This document shows, in pieces, positions 48,301 through 57,514 of a stretch of 64,000 nt of DNA (position 1 is its first letter; each line of letters starts with the position of its first letter). Under the pieces are notes generated by a model. The model saw nothing but the letters and a program-made list of their open reading frames with translations, did no database searches and was not told the origin of the DNA. A program made the position numbers and the translations under genes. Source of the stretch: a bacterium (GTDB lineage Archaea > Thermoproteota > Nitrososphaeria > Nitrososphaerales > Gagatemarchaeaceae); the NCBI GenBank assembly GCA_027310575.1, contig DAIDAO010000052.1, positions 58,318-122,317 of the forward strand. The letters are read 5' to 3'.

Positions 48301-48435
48301 GACGTTCGGGTTCACCAGGACCGAGCTCACGCCCTCCTCCTTGAGCGCCTTCAGGCACTGGCTCCCGGAGTAGTCGAACTCGCCCGCTTCGCCGACCTTG
48401 ATGGCCCCGCTCCCTATCACGAGCACCTTCTTCAC
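45331..48435 (-). CDS. carB: Carbamoyl-phosphate synthase large subunit
   Basis: 1034 aa; [34 protein letters not shown]; two ATP-grasp halves; [32 protein letters not shown]; C-terminal MGS-like domain. Confidence 0.98.
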   Translation of the reverse strand: [1034 protein letters not shown]

Positions 48436-48451
48436 GCCTTCACGCTTCGAG

Positions 48452-49594
48452 CTACCCCACCCTCCTGCGCCTGCCGCCGGTCATCTCGGCAAACATGTCG
48501 AAGACGAAGGCAGTGTCACATGGCCCCGGCGTCGCCTCCGGGTGGAACTGGACCGCCATGCAGGGCCGGGACGAGTGGAAGACCCCCTCGACTGTCCTGT
48601 CGTCTGCGTTGACGAACCAAGGCTTCAGCTCCGTGCGCTTCAGCGTGCCCTCCGAGAGCGCGTAACCGTGGTTCTGGCTGGTGACGTACCCTCGCCCGGA
48701 CGTGAGGTCTACGCAGGGCTTGTTCTGGCCCCGGTGCCCGTACTTCAGCTTGAACGTCTCGGCGCCCTGCGACATGCCGACGACCTGCTCTCCGAGGCAG
48801 ATGCCGAGCAGGGGCACCTCAGAATCCACGAGCTCGCCGACGCACCTTGCCGTCTCGCCCAGGACCTTCGGGTCGCCGGGCCCGTTGCAGACCACCACCC
48901 CGACGGGGTCGAACTTCATGACGTCCGAGTACGCCGAGTCGTATGGGAGGCGGACCACCTGGAAGCCCCGCTGGAGGAGATTCCTGACTATCCCGTACTT
49001 CGTCCCGCAGTCGATGATCACCACCCTCTTCTCTGAGTCCCCGTGAATGACCGGCTTCTCCACGCTGACCCCTTTGACGAAGTTCTGCGAAGAGTAGCTG
49101 GCCGCCTTGCTGAGCCGCTCCTGCAGGCGCCCGCGGTCGAGGGCCTCCCTGCCGTTCGCCAGGACCCCCATCATGACCCCAGCCTCGCGCAGCCGGGTCA
49201 CGAGGGCCCGCGTGTCCACCCCCTGTATGCCCGGGATCCCCTCCCTGTCCATCCACCTTGCCAGGGACATCCTTGACGCCCAGTGACTGGGCGCCTCGCA
49301 CGCTTCCTGGACGACTATGCCTTTCACTCTGATGAGGTCGGACTCGAAGCAGCGCGGAAGACCGTACCCGTCCCTGTCTTCACGGGCCGGCACCCCGTAG
49401 TTCCCTACGAGCGGGTAGGTGAAGCAGAGTATCTGGCCCGCATACGAGGGGTCGGTCATGGACTCGGGGTACCCCACCATGCCTGTGTTGAAGACGACCT
49501 CGCCCACCGAATCGAGCTCTGCGCCGAAGCCGCGCCCGAAGAAGGTCGAGCCGTCCTCGAGAACAAGCAGCGCCTCCTTCCTCGGCTCGAACAC
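48452..49594 (-). CDS. carA: Carbamoyl-phosphate synthase small subunit (glutaminase)
   Basis: LVLEDGSTFFGRGFGAELDSVGEVVFNTGMVGYPESMTDPSYAGQIL; PLLGICLGEQVVGMSQGAETFKLKYGHRGQNKP. Confidence 0.98.
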   Translation of the reverse strand: MFEPRKEALLVLEDGSTFFGRGFGAELDSVGEVVFNTGMVGYPESMTDPSYAGQILCFTYPLVGNYGVPAREDRDGYGLPRCFESDLIRVKGIVVQEACEAPSHWASRMSLARWMDREGIPGIQGVDTRALVTRLREAGVMMGVLANGREALDRGRLQERLSKAASYSSQNFVKGVSVEKPVIHGDSEKRVVIIDCGTKYGIVRNLLQRGFQVVRLPYDSAYSDVMKFDPVGVVVCNGPGDPKVLGETARCVGELVDSEVPLLGICLGEQVVGMSQGAETFKLKYGHRGQNKPCVDLTSGRGYVTSQNHGYALSEGTLKRTELKPWFVNADDRTVEGVFHSSRPCMAVQFHPEATPGPCDTAFVFDMFAEMTGGRRRRVG

Positions 49595-49754
49595 TCTAAG
49601 AAAGAAGACCTCCGTCGTTCGAGCTTTAAGGATTCACGGGATGCAGGGCTCCGAATTCACAGAAGAGTGCAAGGCCGGGCCCGCGATGCGGTGCCGGTCA
49701 GGCCTGCGTCCCGACTCCTCGGGCCTCTAAGACTTATATTGCGTTCCGAAACAG

Positions 49755-50708
49755 ATGCAGGTCGGGCTCAACATTTCGGTCTCCGAATTCCTGAGAAGAG
49801 ACGTCATCAGCGCCCGGGACTTCAAACGCGATCATTTCGAGTACATCCTCCGCGCCGTTGAGGATCTCGAGAAGAGCCCTGGAAGCCTCGATGGTGCGCT
49901 CAGAGGGAAGCTGGCCGCTCTCCTGTTCTTCGAGCCGTCCACGCGGACCTACTCGAGCTTCCAGATCGCGGCTGAACGCCTCGGCATGAAGGTCACCGGG
50001 TTCGCAGGGCCAACTGGGTCTTCGATCACGAAGGGGGAGACGCTCCACGACACCGTCAAGATGTTCGAGGGGTACGGCGCAGACGTCTTCGTCATAAGGC
50101 ACAACAGGATGGGGGCTGCGAGCTTCGCAGCAGAGATCTCAGACACCCCGGTGATAAGCGCGGGGGACGGGAGCAGGGAGCACCCGACCCAGGCGATGGT
50201 GGACCTCTACGCGATCAAGAGGGCGTTCGGCAGGATCGACGGGCTGAAGGTCGGGATGCTCGGGGACCTGCGATACGGGCGGACGTCGTCTTCGCTAGCC
50301 TACGCGCTCTCCAACTACGACGTCGAGATAACCTTCATCGCGCCCGAAGCGCTGCAGATGAGGCCAGAGGTGATCCACTTCCTCACGCGCCGGGGCGTGA
50401 CGCCGAAGAAGGAGAGCGCCCTGAAGGACGTCGCCCGCGCGCTGGACGTGCTCTACGTCACACGGATACAGAAAGAGAGGATCCCCGACCCTACGGAGTT
50501 CGAGAAGGTGAAGGGGATGTACGAGGTGAATCTGGAGGCGCTCAGGGAGGCGAAGCCGTCCCTGAAGGTGCTCCATCCTCTGCCGAGGGTCGACGAGCTC
50601 AGCGCCGAGCTGGACGGCACCAGCTACGCGCACTACTTCACACAGGCAGCAGGAGGCCTCCCGCTGAGGATGGTCCTCCTGAACCTGATCCTCGGAGGGG
50701 GGCGCTAG
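49755..50708 (+). CDS. pyrB: Aspartate carbamoyltransferase catalytic subunit
   Basis: AALLFFEPSTRTYSSFQIAAERLGMKVTGF; HPTQAMVDLYAIKR; LHPLPRVDELSAELDGTSYAHYFTQAAGGLPLRMVLL. Confidence 0.98.
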   Translation: MQVGLNISVSEFLRRDVISARDFKRDHFEYILRAVEDLEKSPGSLDGALRGKLAALLFFEPSTRTYSSFQIAAERLGMKVTGFAGPTGSSITKGETLHDTVKMFEGYGADVFVIRHNRMGAASFAAEISDTPVISAGDGSREHPTQAMVDLYAIKRAFGRIDGLKVGMLGDLRYGRTSSSLAYALSNYDVEITFIAPEALQMRPEVIHFLTRRGVTPKKESALKDVARALDVLYVTRIQKERIPDPTEFEKVKGMYEVNLEALREAKPSLKVLHPLPRVDELSAELDGTSYAHYFTQAAGGLPLRMVLLNLILGGGR

Positions 50709-51197
50709 ATGGCAGAGAAGGGCAAGGACCATCTCCTCGTGAACAAGATCGGGGAGGGGACCGTGATCGACCACATACCTGACTGGAAGGCGGAGACCGT
50801 GGTCCAGGTCCTCAGGCTCGACAAGCTGGCCAGGATGCAGGCCGACGCCTCGGTGGCCACACTCCAGAACGTCACGAGCGGGAAGCTCGGGAGGAAGGAC
50901 ATAGTCAAGGTCGACGGGTGGCACGTTGATGAAAAGGACGCGGACATCCTGTCCCTGGTCTTCCCCAGCATAACCGTCAACTACATCGAGGAAGGACAGG
51001 TCTCGAAGTATCAGCCGAAAGTGCCGGACACGATCGAAGGCAGGATAAGGTGCCCGGAGCTGGGGTGCATCTCGAACGCCGAAAGGGAGCCCGTGGTCTC
51101 CAGGTTCGCCACCCTCAAGCATGAGAGGCTCCTCCAGTGCCGCTACTGCGACACCCTCATCAGCTTCGACAGCGTGCCTGACCATGTGAGGACCTAG
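50709..51197 (+). CDS. pyrI: Aspartate carbamoyltransferase regulatory subunit
   Basis: LLVNKIGEGTVIDHIPDWKAETVVQVLRL; zinc Cys RCPELGCISNAEREPVVSRF...LLQCRYCDTLI. Confidence 0.98.
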   Translation: MAEKGKDHLLVNKIGEGTVIDHIPDWKAETVVQVLRLDKLARMQADASVATLQNVTSGKLGRKDIVKVDGWHVDEKDADILSLVFPSITVNYIEEGQVSKYQPKVPDTIEGRIRCPELGCISNAEREPVVSRFATLKHERLLQCRYCDTLISFDSVPDHVRT

Positions 51198-51202
51198 AGC
51201 AG

Positions 51203-52477
51203 ATGGAGTACGACCTCGTCCTCGAGGGGAGGGTCGTGGCTCCGGGCGGTCTCCTTGAGGCGGAGGTGGGCGTCTCGGAGGGGGTCATCGCGGCTGTCGG
51301 GCATGGGCTGCGGGGCGCGAGGAGGATCAGGACCGGCGGCTGCCTGATATTCCCTGGCTTCGTCGACGTCCACGTCCACCTGCGCGAGCCGGGGTGGGAG
51401 CACAAGGAGGACTTCCGCACGGGGACGCTCGCCGCTGTCCACGGCGGAGTCACAACTGTCGCGGACATGCCGAACAACCCAGTCCCGGTCACTTCGGCTG
51501 CAGCCGCCGAGGCGAAGAAGCGGCTCGCAGAAGAGAAGGCCCTCGTCGACGTCAGGCTCTACGGTGGGGTGCTGCCTGGAGGCCTGCAGAGGATCAGGGA
51601 GATGGCCGGCAGCGTGGCAGGGTACAAGATCTACATGTCAGAGAGCACCGGGACCGGCGCGTATCCCGAGGCGGAGCTCGGGGCGGCCTTCGACGCGGTC
51701 GCTGCCACCCGGAAGCCTGTGAGCCTCCACTGCGAGCGGCAGTCCGTAATCGACAGGATGAAGATGGAGCTGGAAGGGAGGGTGTCGCCTGACCTTCACT
51801 GCGACCTTCGGCCCCCAGACGCCGAAATCCAGTCGGTGAAGGGAGTGGTCGAGGCGCTCAGGAGGGTCCCCGGGCTGAGGGCCAACGTGTGCCACGCGTC
51901 CACTGCGGGGGCGGTCGGCCTCGTCAAATCCGCCAGGGAGCAGGGGTTGAACCTCAGCTGCGAGGCCACGCTCCACCACCTCTACTTCAGCCGGAGGGCC
52001 CTGTCGGAGAACGTGATGCTGAAGACAAATCCACCCCTGAGGGGCGAGGAGGACAGACAGGCGCTCCTGAGCGGCGTCAGGGGGGGCGCGGTTTCATTCC
52101 TTGTCACCGACCATGCGCCTCATCTGGAGTCAGAGAAGCTGGAGAGGGGCCTGGCCGGGGTCCCAGGGCTGGACGACTACAGCCACGTCGTCTCCTGGCT
52201 GATCAGAGGACAGGAGACCGACCCGCTGACCATCGCCAGGGTCGCAGCCTCGAACCCCTCGAGGTTCCTGGGCCTTGGCGACAGGGGAGAGATCGCTGTA
52301 GGGAGGAGGGCCGACTTCAGCGTGGTGGACCTGCGCTCCCCCGAAAAGGTGACGGGCGAAGGCGTGCGGAGCAAGTGCGGATGGTCACCCTACGAAGGGA
52401 GGGAGTTCCCGGGAAGGGCGAGGTGGACGATAAGCGGAGGGGAGGTGCTAATGGACGACTTCGAGATCGCGGCCTAG
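51203..52477 (+). CDS. pyrC: Dihydroorotase
   Basis: LIFPGFVDVHVHLREPGWEHKEDFRTGTLAAVHGGVTTVADMPNN; VTDHAPHLESEKLERGLAGVPGLD. Confidence 0.96.
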   Translation: MEYDLVLEGRVVAPGGLLEAEVGVSEGVIAAVGHGLRGARRIRTGGCLIFPGFVDVHVHLREPGWEHKEDFRTGTLAAVHGGVTTVADMPNNPVPVTSAAAAEAKKRLAEEKALVDVRLYGGVLPGGLQRIREMAGSVAGYKIYMSESTGTGAYPEAELGAAFDAVAATRKPVSLHCERQSVIDRMKMELEGRVSPDLHCDLRPPDAEIQSVKGVVEALRRVPGLRANVCHASTAGAVGLVKSAREQGLNLSCEATLHHLYFSRRALSENVMLKTNPPLRGEEDRQALLSGVRGGAVSFLVTDHAPHLESEKLERGLAGVPGLDDYSHVVSWLIRGQETDPLTIARVAASNPSRFLGLGDRGEIAVGRRADFSVVDLRSPEKVTGEGVRSKCGWSPYEGREFPGRARWTISGGEVLMDDFEIAA

Positions 52478-52842
52478 CCTTCCGCAGCCGGGGTCGGACC
52501 TGCCGGAGGGGCGGGGTTGGTCGCGGCCTCGTACATCTTGGGAGTCTTGCCGTAGTACACGTAGATGACAATCAGCGCCACTATGGCGAGGAGGATCAGC
52601 GCGAGCTCGTACTGTATCGGGATGAGGTAGGCGAGCGAAAGCGCGGCCATGACGACCCCCCACGCGGAGTAGTAGCTCCGGTCCTTGCGGTCGACGACCA
52701 TGAAAGCAGCGGCGATGGTCCAGAGCCCCCCGAGTATGAGGACGAGGGACAGCGTAGCCTGAGGCGAGAAAGAGCCGAGGAGCCCGACTGCCACCGCGAA
52801 CAGCACGGCCAAGACCATCCCGACCCCCCAAGTGGGCTTCAA
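52474..52842 (-). CDS. Small polytopic membrane protein
   Basis: 122-aa hydrophobic ORF with about 4 TM segments; convergent with pyrC, sharing CTAG. Confidence 0.55.
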   Translation of the reverse strand: MKPTWGVGMVLAVLFAVAVGLLGSFSPQATLSLVLILGGLWTIAAAFMVVDRKDRSYYSAWGVVMAALSLAYLIPIQYELALILLAIVALIVIYVYYGKTPKMYEAATNPAPPAGPTPAAEG

Positions 52843-52881
52843 GCCGCCTGCCTCTGCGCCGGCCCGCTCCTGGGTTCGATA

Positions 52882-54315
52882 TTAAGGGCTCGCTGGGGGC
52901 GACACCTGAGGGGACGGGTAAGGCCCGAACCTCTCCTCGTAGGCCTGCGCCAGACGGAGCAGCCCTGCTTCGTCGAAGAGCCTCCCCACGAGCTGGACGC
53001 CGAGCGGGACCCCGTTCGCCTGTCCGGAGGGGATCGAGAGGACAGGGCAGCCGACGTAGTTGAAGGGGATTGGCAGGCGGTTCATGGCCGAATAGAGCGA
53101 CACGTCCTTCCCCTTGACGCTCGCTGACGGCTGGTCCAGCAGCGGGGCGGGGACTGTCGTCGTCGGGAGCGCGAGGAAGTCGAAGTCGCCCATCGTGGCC
53201 GAGAACCGCTCTATGACCGACGGCCGCGCGTTGATGGCCGCGACGTAGTCGACGGCGAGGATGTCCCTCCCCAGCTCCATGAGCCTCCGCACGTCGTCCC
53301 CGTACAGCTCCGGCGTGCTCTCGAGCCACCTGCGGTGGAAGGCGGTCGCCTCGGCCCTCCTGATCGGGACCCACCTGTCGTAGGCTTCGCCCATCCAGTC
53401 GGGGCTGACCTCGCCGACGCTGCACCCCAGCTCCCTGAGCTTGGAGGCGAAAGAGGAGAGGTCGTGTTCGACCACGGGGTCGATGGTGTCCTGCATGTAG
53501 CCGCGTATCACCCCGATGCGCGGGGGGGAGAAGGGACCAGAGAGGGCGGAAAGGAAGTCAGGGAGCTCGGCCTCCGCAGTCGTCACGTCCTCCTTTTCGT
53601 GCCCCGAGATGGTCTGGAGCATCGCGCCCGTGTCCCACGCGGTGGACGCGAGGACCCCTACCACGTCAAGCGAAGACGCCAGGGGGATCACGCCGAGTCT
53701 GCTCACCCGCCCGTAGGTCGGCTTGAGCCCGAGGACGCCGCAGAGCCCGGCCGGGATCCTCACCGAGCCCCCAGTGTCAGTGCCAAGCGCCCCCGCCGCC
53801 ATGCCTGTGGCCACGGCCACCGCCGAGCCGCCGCTCGACCCTCCCGATATCCTCCTGACGTCCCAGGGGTTCCTCACCGAGCCGAAGTGCGGGTTGATGC
53901 TCGTGCTGCCTGCTGCGAACTCGTGGAGGTTGGTCGTCCCAATCAGCACCGCCCCGGCGAGCTTCAGCCTCCTGATCACCTCCGCGTCGTAGGTGGCGAC
54001 GTTGCTCGCGAGTATCTTCGACCCGGCCGTGCACCTGACGCCGTCGATGTAGATGAGGTCCTTGACAGCTATGGGGACGCCGTCGAGCGGGCCGAGGGGG
54101 GAGCCCTCTCTGAACCTCCTGTCGGACTCCTCCGCCGCCTTCAGCGCCGAGTCCCCCAACACTGTGATGAAACAGTTCAGGGTGCCGTTGAGGAGGTCGA
54201 TCCTGCGGAGGGACTCTCTTACTGCTGCAGTGGGGAGAATCGAGCCGGCGCGGTACGCTGCGCCCAGTCCTCGGATGGTCCTCGGGTCTGCGGCGGGTGG
54301 GCCACGGGGTGTCAA
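52882..54315 (-). CDS. Amidase (GatA-like amidase signature family)
   Basis: LGPLDGVPIAVKDLIYIDGVRCTAGSKIL; RRISGGSSGGSAVAVATGMAAGALGTDTGGSVRIPAGLCGVLGLKPTYGRVSR. Confidence 0.95.
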   Translation of the reverse strand: MTPRGPPAADPRTIRGLGAAYRAGSILPTAAVRESLRRIDLLNGTLNCFITVLGDSALKAAEESDRRFREGSPLGPLDGVPIAVKDLIYIDGVRCTAGSKILASNVATYDAEVIRRLKLAGAVLIGTTNLHEFAAGSTSINPHFGSVRNPWDVRRISGGSSGGSAVAVATGMAAGALGTDTGGSVRIPAGLCGVLGLKPTYGRVSRLGVIPLASSLDVVGVLASTAWDTGAMLQTISGHEKEDVTTAEAELPDFLSALSGPFSPPRIGVIRGYMQDTIDPVVEHDLSSFASKLRELGCSVGEVSPDWMGEAYDRWVPIRRAEATAFHRRWLESTPELYGDDVRRLMELGRDILAVDYVAAINARPSVIERFSATMGDFDFLALPTTTVPAPLLDQPSASVKGKDVSLYSAMNRLPIPFNYVGCPVLSIPSGQANGVPLGVQLVGRLFDEAGLLRLAQAYEERFGPYPSPQVSPPASP

Positions 54316-54328
54316 GCGGGAAGACCAG

Positions 54329-54868
54329 CTAGTGCCAGCGGTAGTAGGCGGGGTGGCCTTCCTTCACAGCGACGAAGGTGCCGCTCATGGTCGCAGTGGC
54401 CGAGCCGTCCACCTTGAGCTCCCCCGAGACGCTGACCCTGTCCCCCTCTATCTTGGTGGCCCAGGCGGTCAGCTGCCATTTCTTGTCGAGGGGGGTAGGC
54501 TTCAGGAACCTGACTGTGTACTCGGCGGTCACGGTCCCTGGAGCCGTCGCGAACCCCTTCGCCTTCATCAGGGCGTAGGTCGCGGCCCAGTTGCCGTGGC
54601 AGTCCATCAGCACGGAGATGACGCCGCCGCTGCCGAAGTTTCCGAAGGCGACGTGGTGCTTCTTGGGGGTCCACTCGGCGATCACCGTGTCCCCGAACGG
54701 GACGCTCTTCAGGTGGAGCCCTTCCTTGTTCTTCGGCCCGCAGCCGAAGCAGACGCCGTGGGGCGCGTACCTGTCCTGGAGGCTCTCTGTCACAGCTCTC
54801 GGGGCTCCGCCTGCAAGCACCGGCTTATGAGAATATGAGTGTGAGGCCCCCGCTTCAGCGCAGGCCAT
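54329..54868 (-). CDS. PaaI-like hotdog thioesterase
   Basis: CFGCGPKNKEGLHLKSVPFGDTVIAEWTPKKHHVAFGNFGSGGVISVLMDCHGNWAA; hotdog pattern. Confidence 0.75.
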   Translation of the reverse strand: MACAEAGASHSYSHKPVLAGGAPRAVTESLQDRYAPHGVCFGCGPKNKEGLHLKSVPFGDTVIAEWTPKKHHVAFGNFGSGGVISVLMDCHGNWAATYALMKAKGFATAPGTVTAEYTVRFLKPTPLDKKWQLTAWATKIEGDRVSVSGELKVDGSATATMSGTFVAVKEGHPAYYRWH

Positions 54869-54916
54869 CGTTCCGCAATGATTTTACCCACCGGCCCGCG
54901 GTCCATGTGACGGACA

Positions 54917-56512
54917 TTGCCGGACCTAGCGCAGGGGGAGCAGTCGCTCTTGACAATTGGAACGGGCGCGTCGGGGCAGTTCACTGTGGATGCCAACCTC
55001 GTCGTCACCGGGAGGACCTGCGTGCTGGGCAGCAGCGGGAGCGGAAAGAGCTACGCAGTGGGCGTCCTCTGCGAGGAGCTCTGCAGGAACGAGGTCCCTT
55101 TCGCGATAGTGGACACCGAAGGGGAGCACACCGGCCTCAAGGAGAAGTTCGAGACGATCTGGGTGGGGGAGGACAGGGACAGCGACCTCTCCTGGGACGG
55201 CCTGGACCTGACAGACCTGGCGCGTCAGGCCCCCGACATCTCGCCCCTCATCCTGGACGTGTCAGACCTAACAGACCCGAAGGAGAAGGTCTCCACCTTC
55301 ATCACGGCCCTCTACGGGGCGCTGACGGAGCGCAGGACCCCGTACCTTGTGGTCGTCGAGGAGGCTGACAAGTTCGTCCCCCAGTACGGCCAGCGAGTGC
55401 CGATATTCGCGGAGGTGGCGAGGAGGGGGAGGAAGAGAGGGATGGGGCTGATGATCTGCTCCCAGCGCCCCTCGCTCGTGGACAAGAACGTGCTGAGCCA
55501 GTGCGGGAACCAGCTGATAGGCAAGCTGATCATCCAGAACGACCTGCAGTCGGTCGCGCAGTTCTTCCCCGGCAAAGGGCTCCCGAAGGGGCTTACCACG
55601 CTGAAGGCCGGGCAGTTCTTCGCGATGGGAGGGTTCGCACCGCTGCCGTCCCTGATCACGGTCAAGAAACGGCTGACGAGGCCCGGCGGGATCACGCCTT
55701 CGCTCGCGAAGAGGGTGGTGAAGAAATATGTCGGACCGATGAAAGCCGCGGCCGAGCAGCCTTTGGAGCAGGAAGCGACATCCAGGGCGCGGGCAGGGAA
55801 GACGGCTCTCGGACTGCGCCCGTCAGTCAACATCGAAGACATCCCGGTCACCGTCAGGAGGGAGAGGAGCTTCGGGATCTTCGGCCCCAGGGAGACGGTG
55901 ACGGAGGTGACCCAGCAGTACAGGACGCTCATCCAGCTCGGCATCAGGAAGAGGCGGGGGTTCCTCAAGCGGAGGTTCGAGACAGTGTACGCGTACCTGG
56001 ACGGGGCGACCGGGAAGGAGGTCCTGGTCGGACGGGGGCTGGAGGTGATCAAGGGGTTCGAGAAGCTCCTCGAGCTGTCGACCCTGCAGGTGGAGGTCCT
56101 CAGGGAGGTGAAGCCGGACACGGACACAAGCGCGATAGACGTCGCCAGCGCCCTGGGGGAGTCTAGGTCGACGGTGTCCAGGGTGCTGAACCTTCTCAAC
56201 GAGAAGAGGCTCGTCCGGACGATAGAGGTCAGGAATAGGAAGCTCTACAGGAGGCTTACCGACCTGCCGGGGGAGCCATCCGAGTTCGTCCCCCTGGAGC
56301 TGGAAGAGGTGGACATCGAGAAGGCGAGGGTGGTCCCTCCCAAGATCAAGGAAGGGGACGTGAGAGACGCGGTCAAGGGCCTCTGGGAGGGTGCGGACGT
56401 AGACAGCTTCGAGCCGTTCCTCTACCCTGTGTTCAGGGTCGAGCTCGTGGTGAGGCGGAAGCACAGGCAGGTCCTGGTCGACGGAAGGAGCGGTAGAGAG
56501 CTCGCGTTCTAG
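54917..56512 (+). CDS. HerA-like (DUF87) P-loop ATPase with C-terminal winged helix
   Basis: TCVLGSSGSGKSYAVGVLCEELC; PYLVVVEEADKFVPQYGQRVPIFAEVARRGRKRGMGLMICSQRPSLVDKNVLSQCGNQLIGKL; C-terminal IDVASALGESRSTVSRVLNLLNEKRLVRTIEVRNRKLYRL-type HTH. Confidence 0.88.
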   Translation: MPDLAQGEQSLLTIGTGASGQFTVDANLVVTGRTCVLGSSGSGKSYAVGVLCEELCRNEVPFAIVDTEGEHTGLKEKFETIWVGEDRDSDLSWDGLDLTDLARQAPDISPLILDVSDLTDPKEKVSTFITALYGALTERRTPYLVVVEEADKFVPQYGQRVPIFAEVARRGRKRGMGLMICSQRPSLVDKNVLSQCGNQLIGKLIIQNDLQSVAQFFPGKGLPKGLTTLKAGQFFAMGGFAPLPSLITVKKRLTRPGGITPSLAKRVVKKYVGPMKAAAEQPLEQEATSRARAGKTALGLRPSVNIEDIPVTVRRERSFGIFGPRETVTEVTQQYRTLIQLGIRKRRGFLKRRFETVYAYLDGATGKEVLVGRGLEVIKGFEKLLELSTLQVEVLREVKPDTDTSAIDVASALGESRSTVSRVLNLLNEKRLVRTIEVRNRKLYRRLTDLPGEPSEFVPLELEEVDIEKARVVPPKIKEGDVRDAVKGLWEGADVDSFEPFLYPVFRVELVVRRKHRQVLVDGRSGRELAF

Positions 56513-56692
56513 TCCCCGACTGGGACCGCAGGCAGGTCTGCCGGGCCGATGCAGGCCGGAGCCCGATATGGCTCCTCTCACGCAGTGGCCGCGCCCGCCA
56601 CCTCAAGGAATAGGGAACGGGTCCGGAGGCTTCTCAACATTGGGAATTGTGCTCTTGATTTAATATGAAGAGGGGGGCGAATCGCTGAAGTC

Positions 56693-57502
56693 ATGCAACG
56701 CCATGCCGGACCCCTTGCGAAAGAGTTCATGGGCAAAGGGGTCGTTACCCTCTTACAGGACGTGTCGGTCGACAAGGCGATCAGGGCGATGGACGAGCAC
56801 AACATCGGCAGCGTCGTCGTGCTCGACGCCCTTGGCCCGTGCGGAGTCTTCACTGAGAGGGACCTGCTCAGCAGGATCCTCGCGAGAGGGAAGGACCCGG
56901 CTGCGACGACGATAGCCGAGGTCATGTCGCCGAAGTTCCCCTCCATCAAGTCTTCGCAGACCCTTGAGGAGACCGCGGCCGCCATGATAGACAAGAAGAG
57001 CAGGCTGCTGGTGTTCGAGGGCCCGGACCTGGCCGGGATAGTGACGCCGACGGACCTGGTGAGGGTGATCAAGGGCATCCCGGACGACTTCTCGATACTG
57101 AAGGTCATATCGACCCGGGTCGTCACCGTGCTCCCTGAGACGCCGATGGACGTGGTGGTCAAGCTGATGGACGAGAAGAAGATCGGGAGCGTCCTGCTGG
57201 CAGAGGATGACCACTGGACCGGGATATTCACCGAGCGCGACCTGCTGAAGAAGATACTCGCACCGAAGCGAAGGCTGGACACGCCTGTGAGGAGCGTCGC
57301 TTCCATGCCGCTCGTGACCGCCGAGCCCGGCATACTCGGGAGGGAGGCGGCCGGGACGATGGCCCTCCACGGGTTCAAGCGGCTCCCGCTGACGCTCAAG
57401 GGGGAGGGGATCGGGATAGTCACGGCAAGAGACGTGGTGGAGGCGTTCGCCACGGCCAGCAGGCCGAGCGCTCCCCGCGTCAACTGGGTCCAGTGGAACT
57501 GA
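56693..57502 (+). CDS. Multi-CBS domain protein
   Basis: 269 aa; MDEHNIGSVVVLDALGPCGVFTERDLLSRIL and repeated CBS units. Confidence 0.88.
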   Translation: MQRHAGPLAKEFMGKGVVTLLQDVSVDKAIRAMDEHNIGSVVVLDALGPCGVFTERDLLSRILARGKDPAATTIAEVMSPKFPSIKSSQTLEETAAAMIDKKSRLLVFEGPDLAGIVTPTDLVRVIKGIPDDFSILKVISTRVVTVLPETPMDVVVKLMDEKKIGSVLLAEDDHWTGIFTERDLLKKILAPKRRLDTPVRSVASMPLVTAEPGILGREAAGTMALHGFKRLPLTLKGEGIGIVTARDVVEAFATASRPSAPRVNWVQWN

Positions 57503-57514
57503 GGACCGCGCAGA

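Noticed and set aside
47240-48358. 372-aa minus-strand ORF
   Set aside because: Alternate-frame ORF inside carB, low-complexity Arg/Gly-rich.
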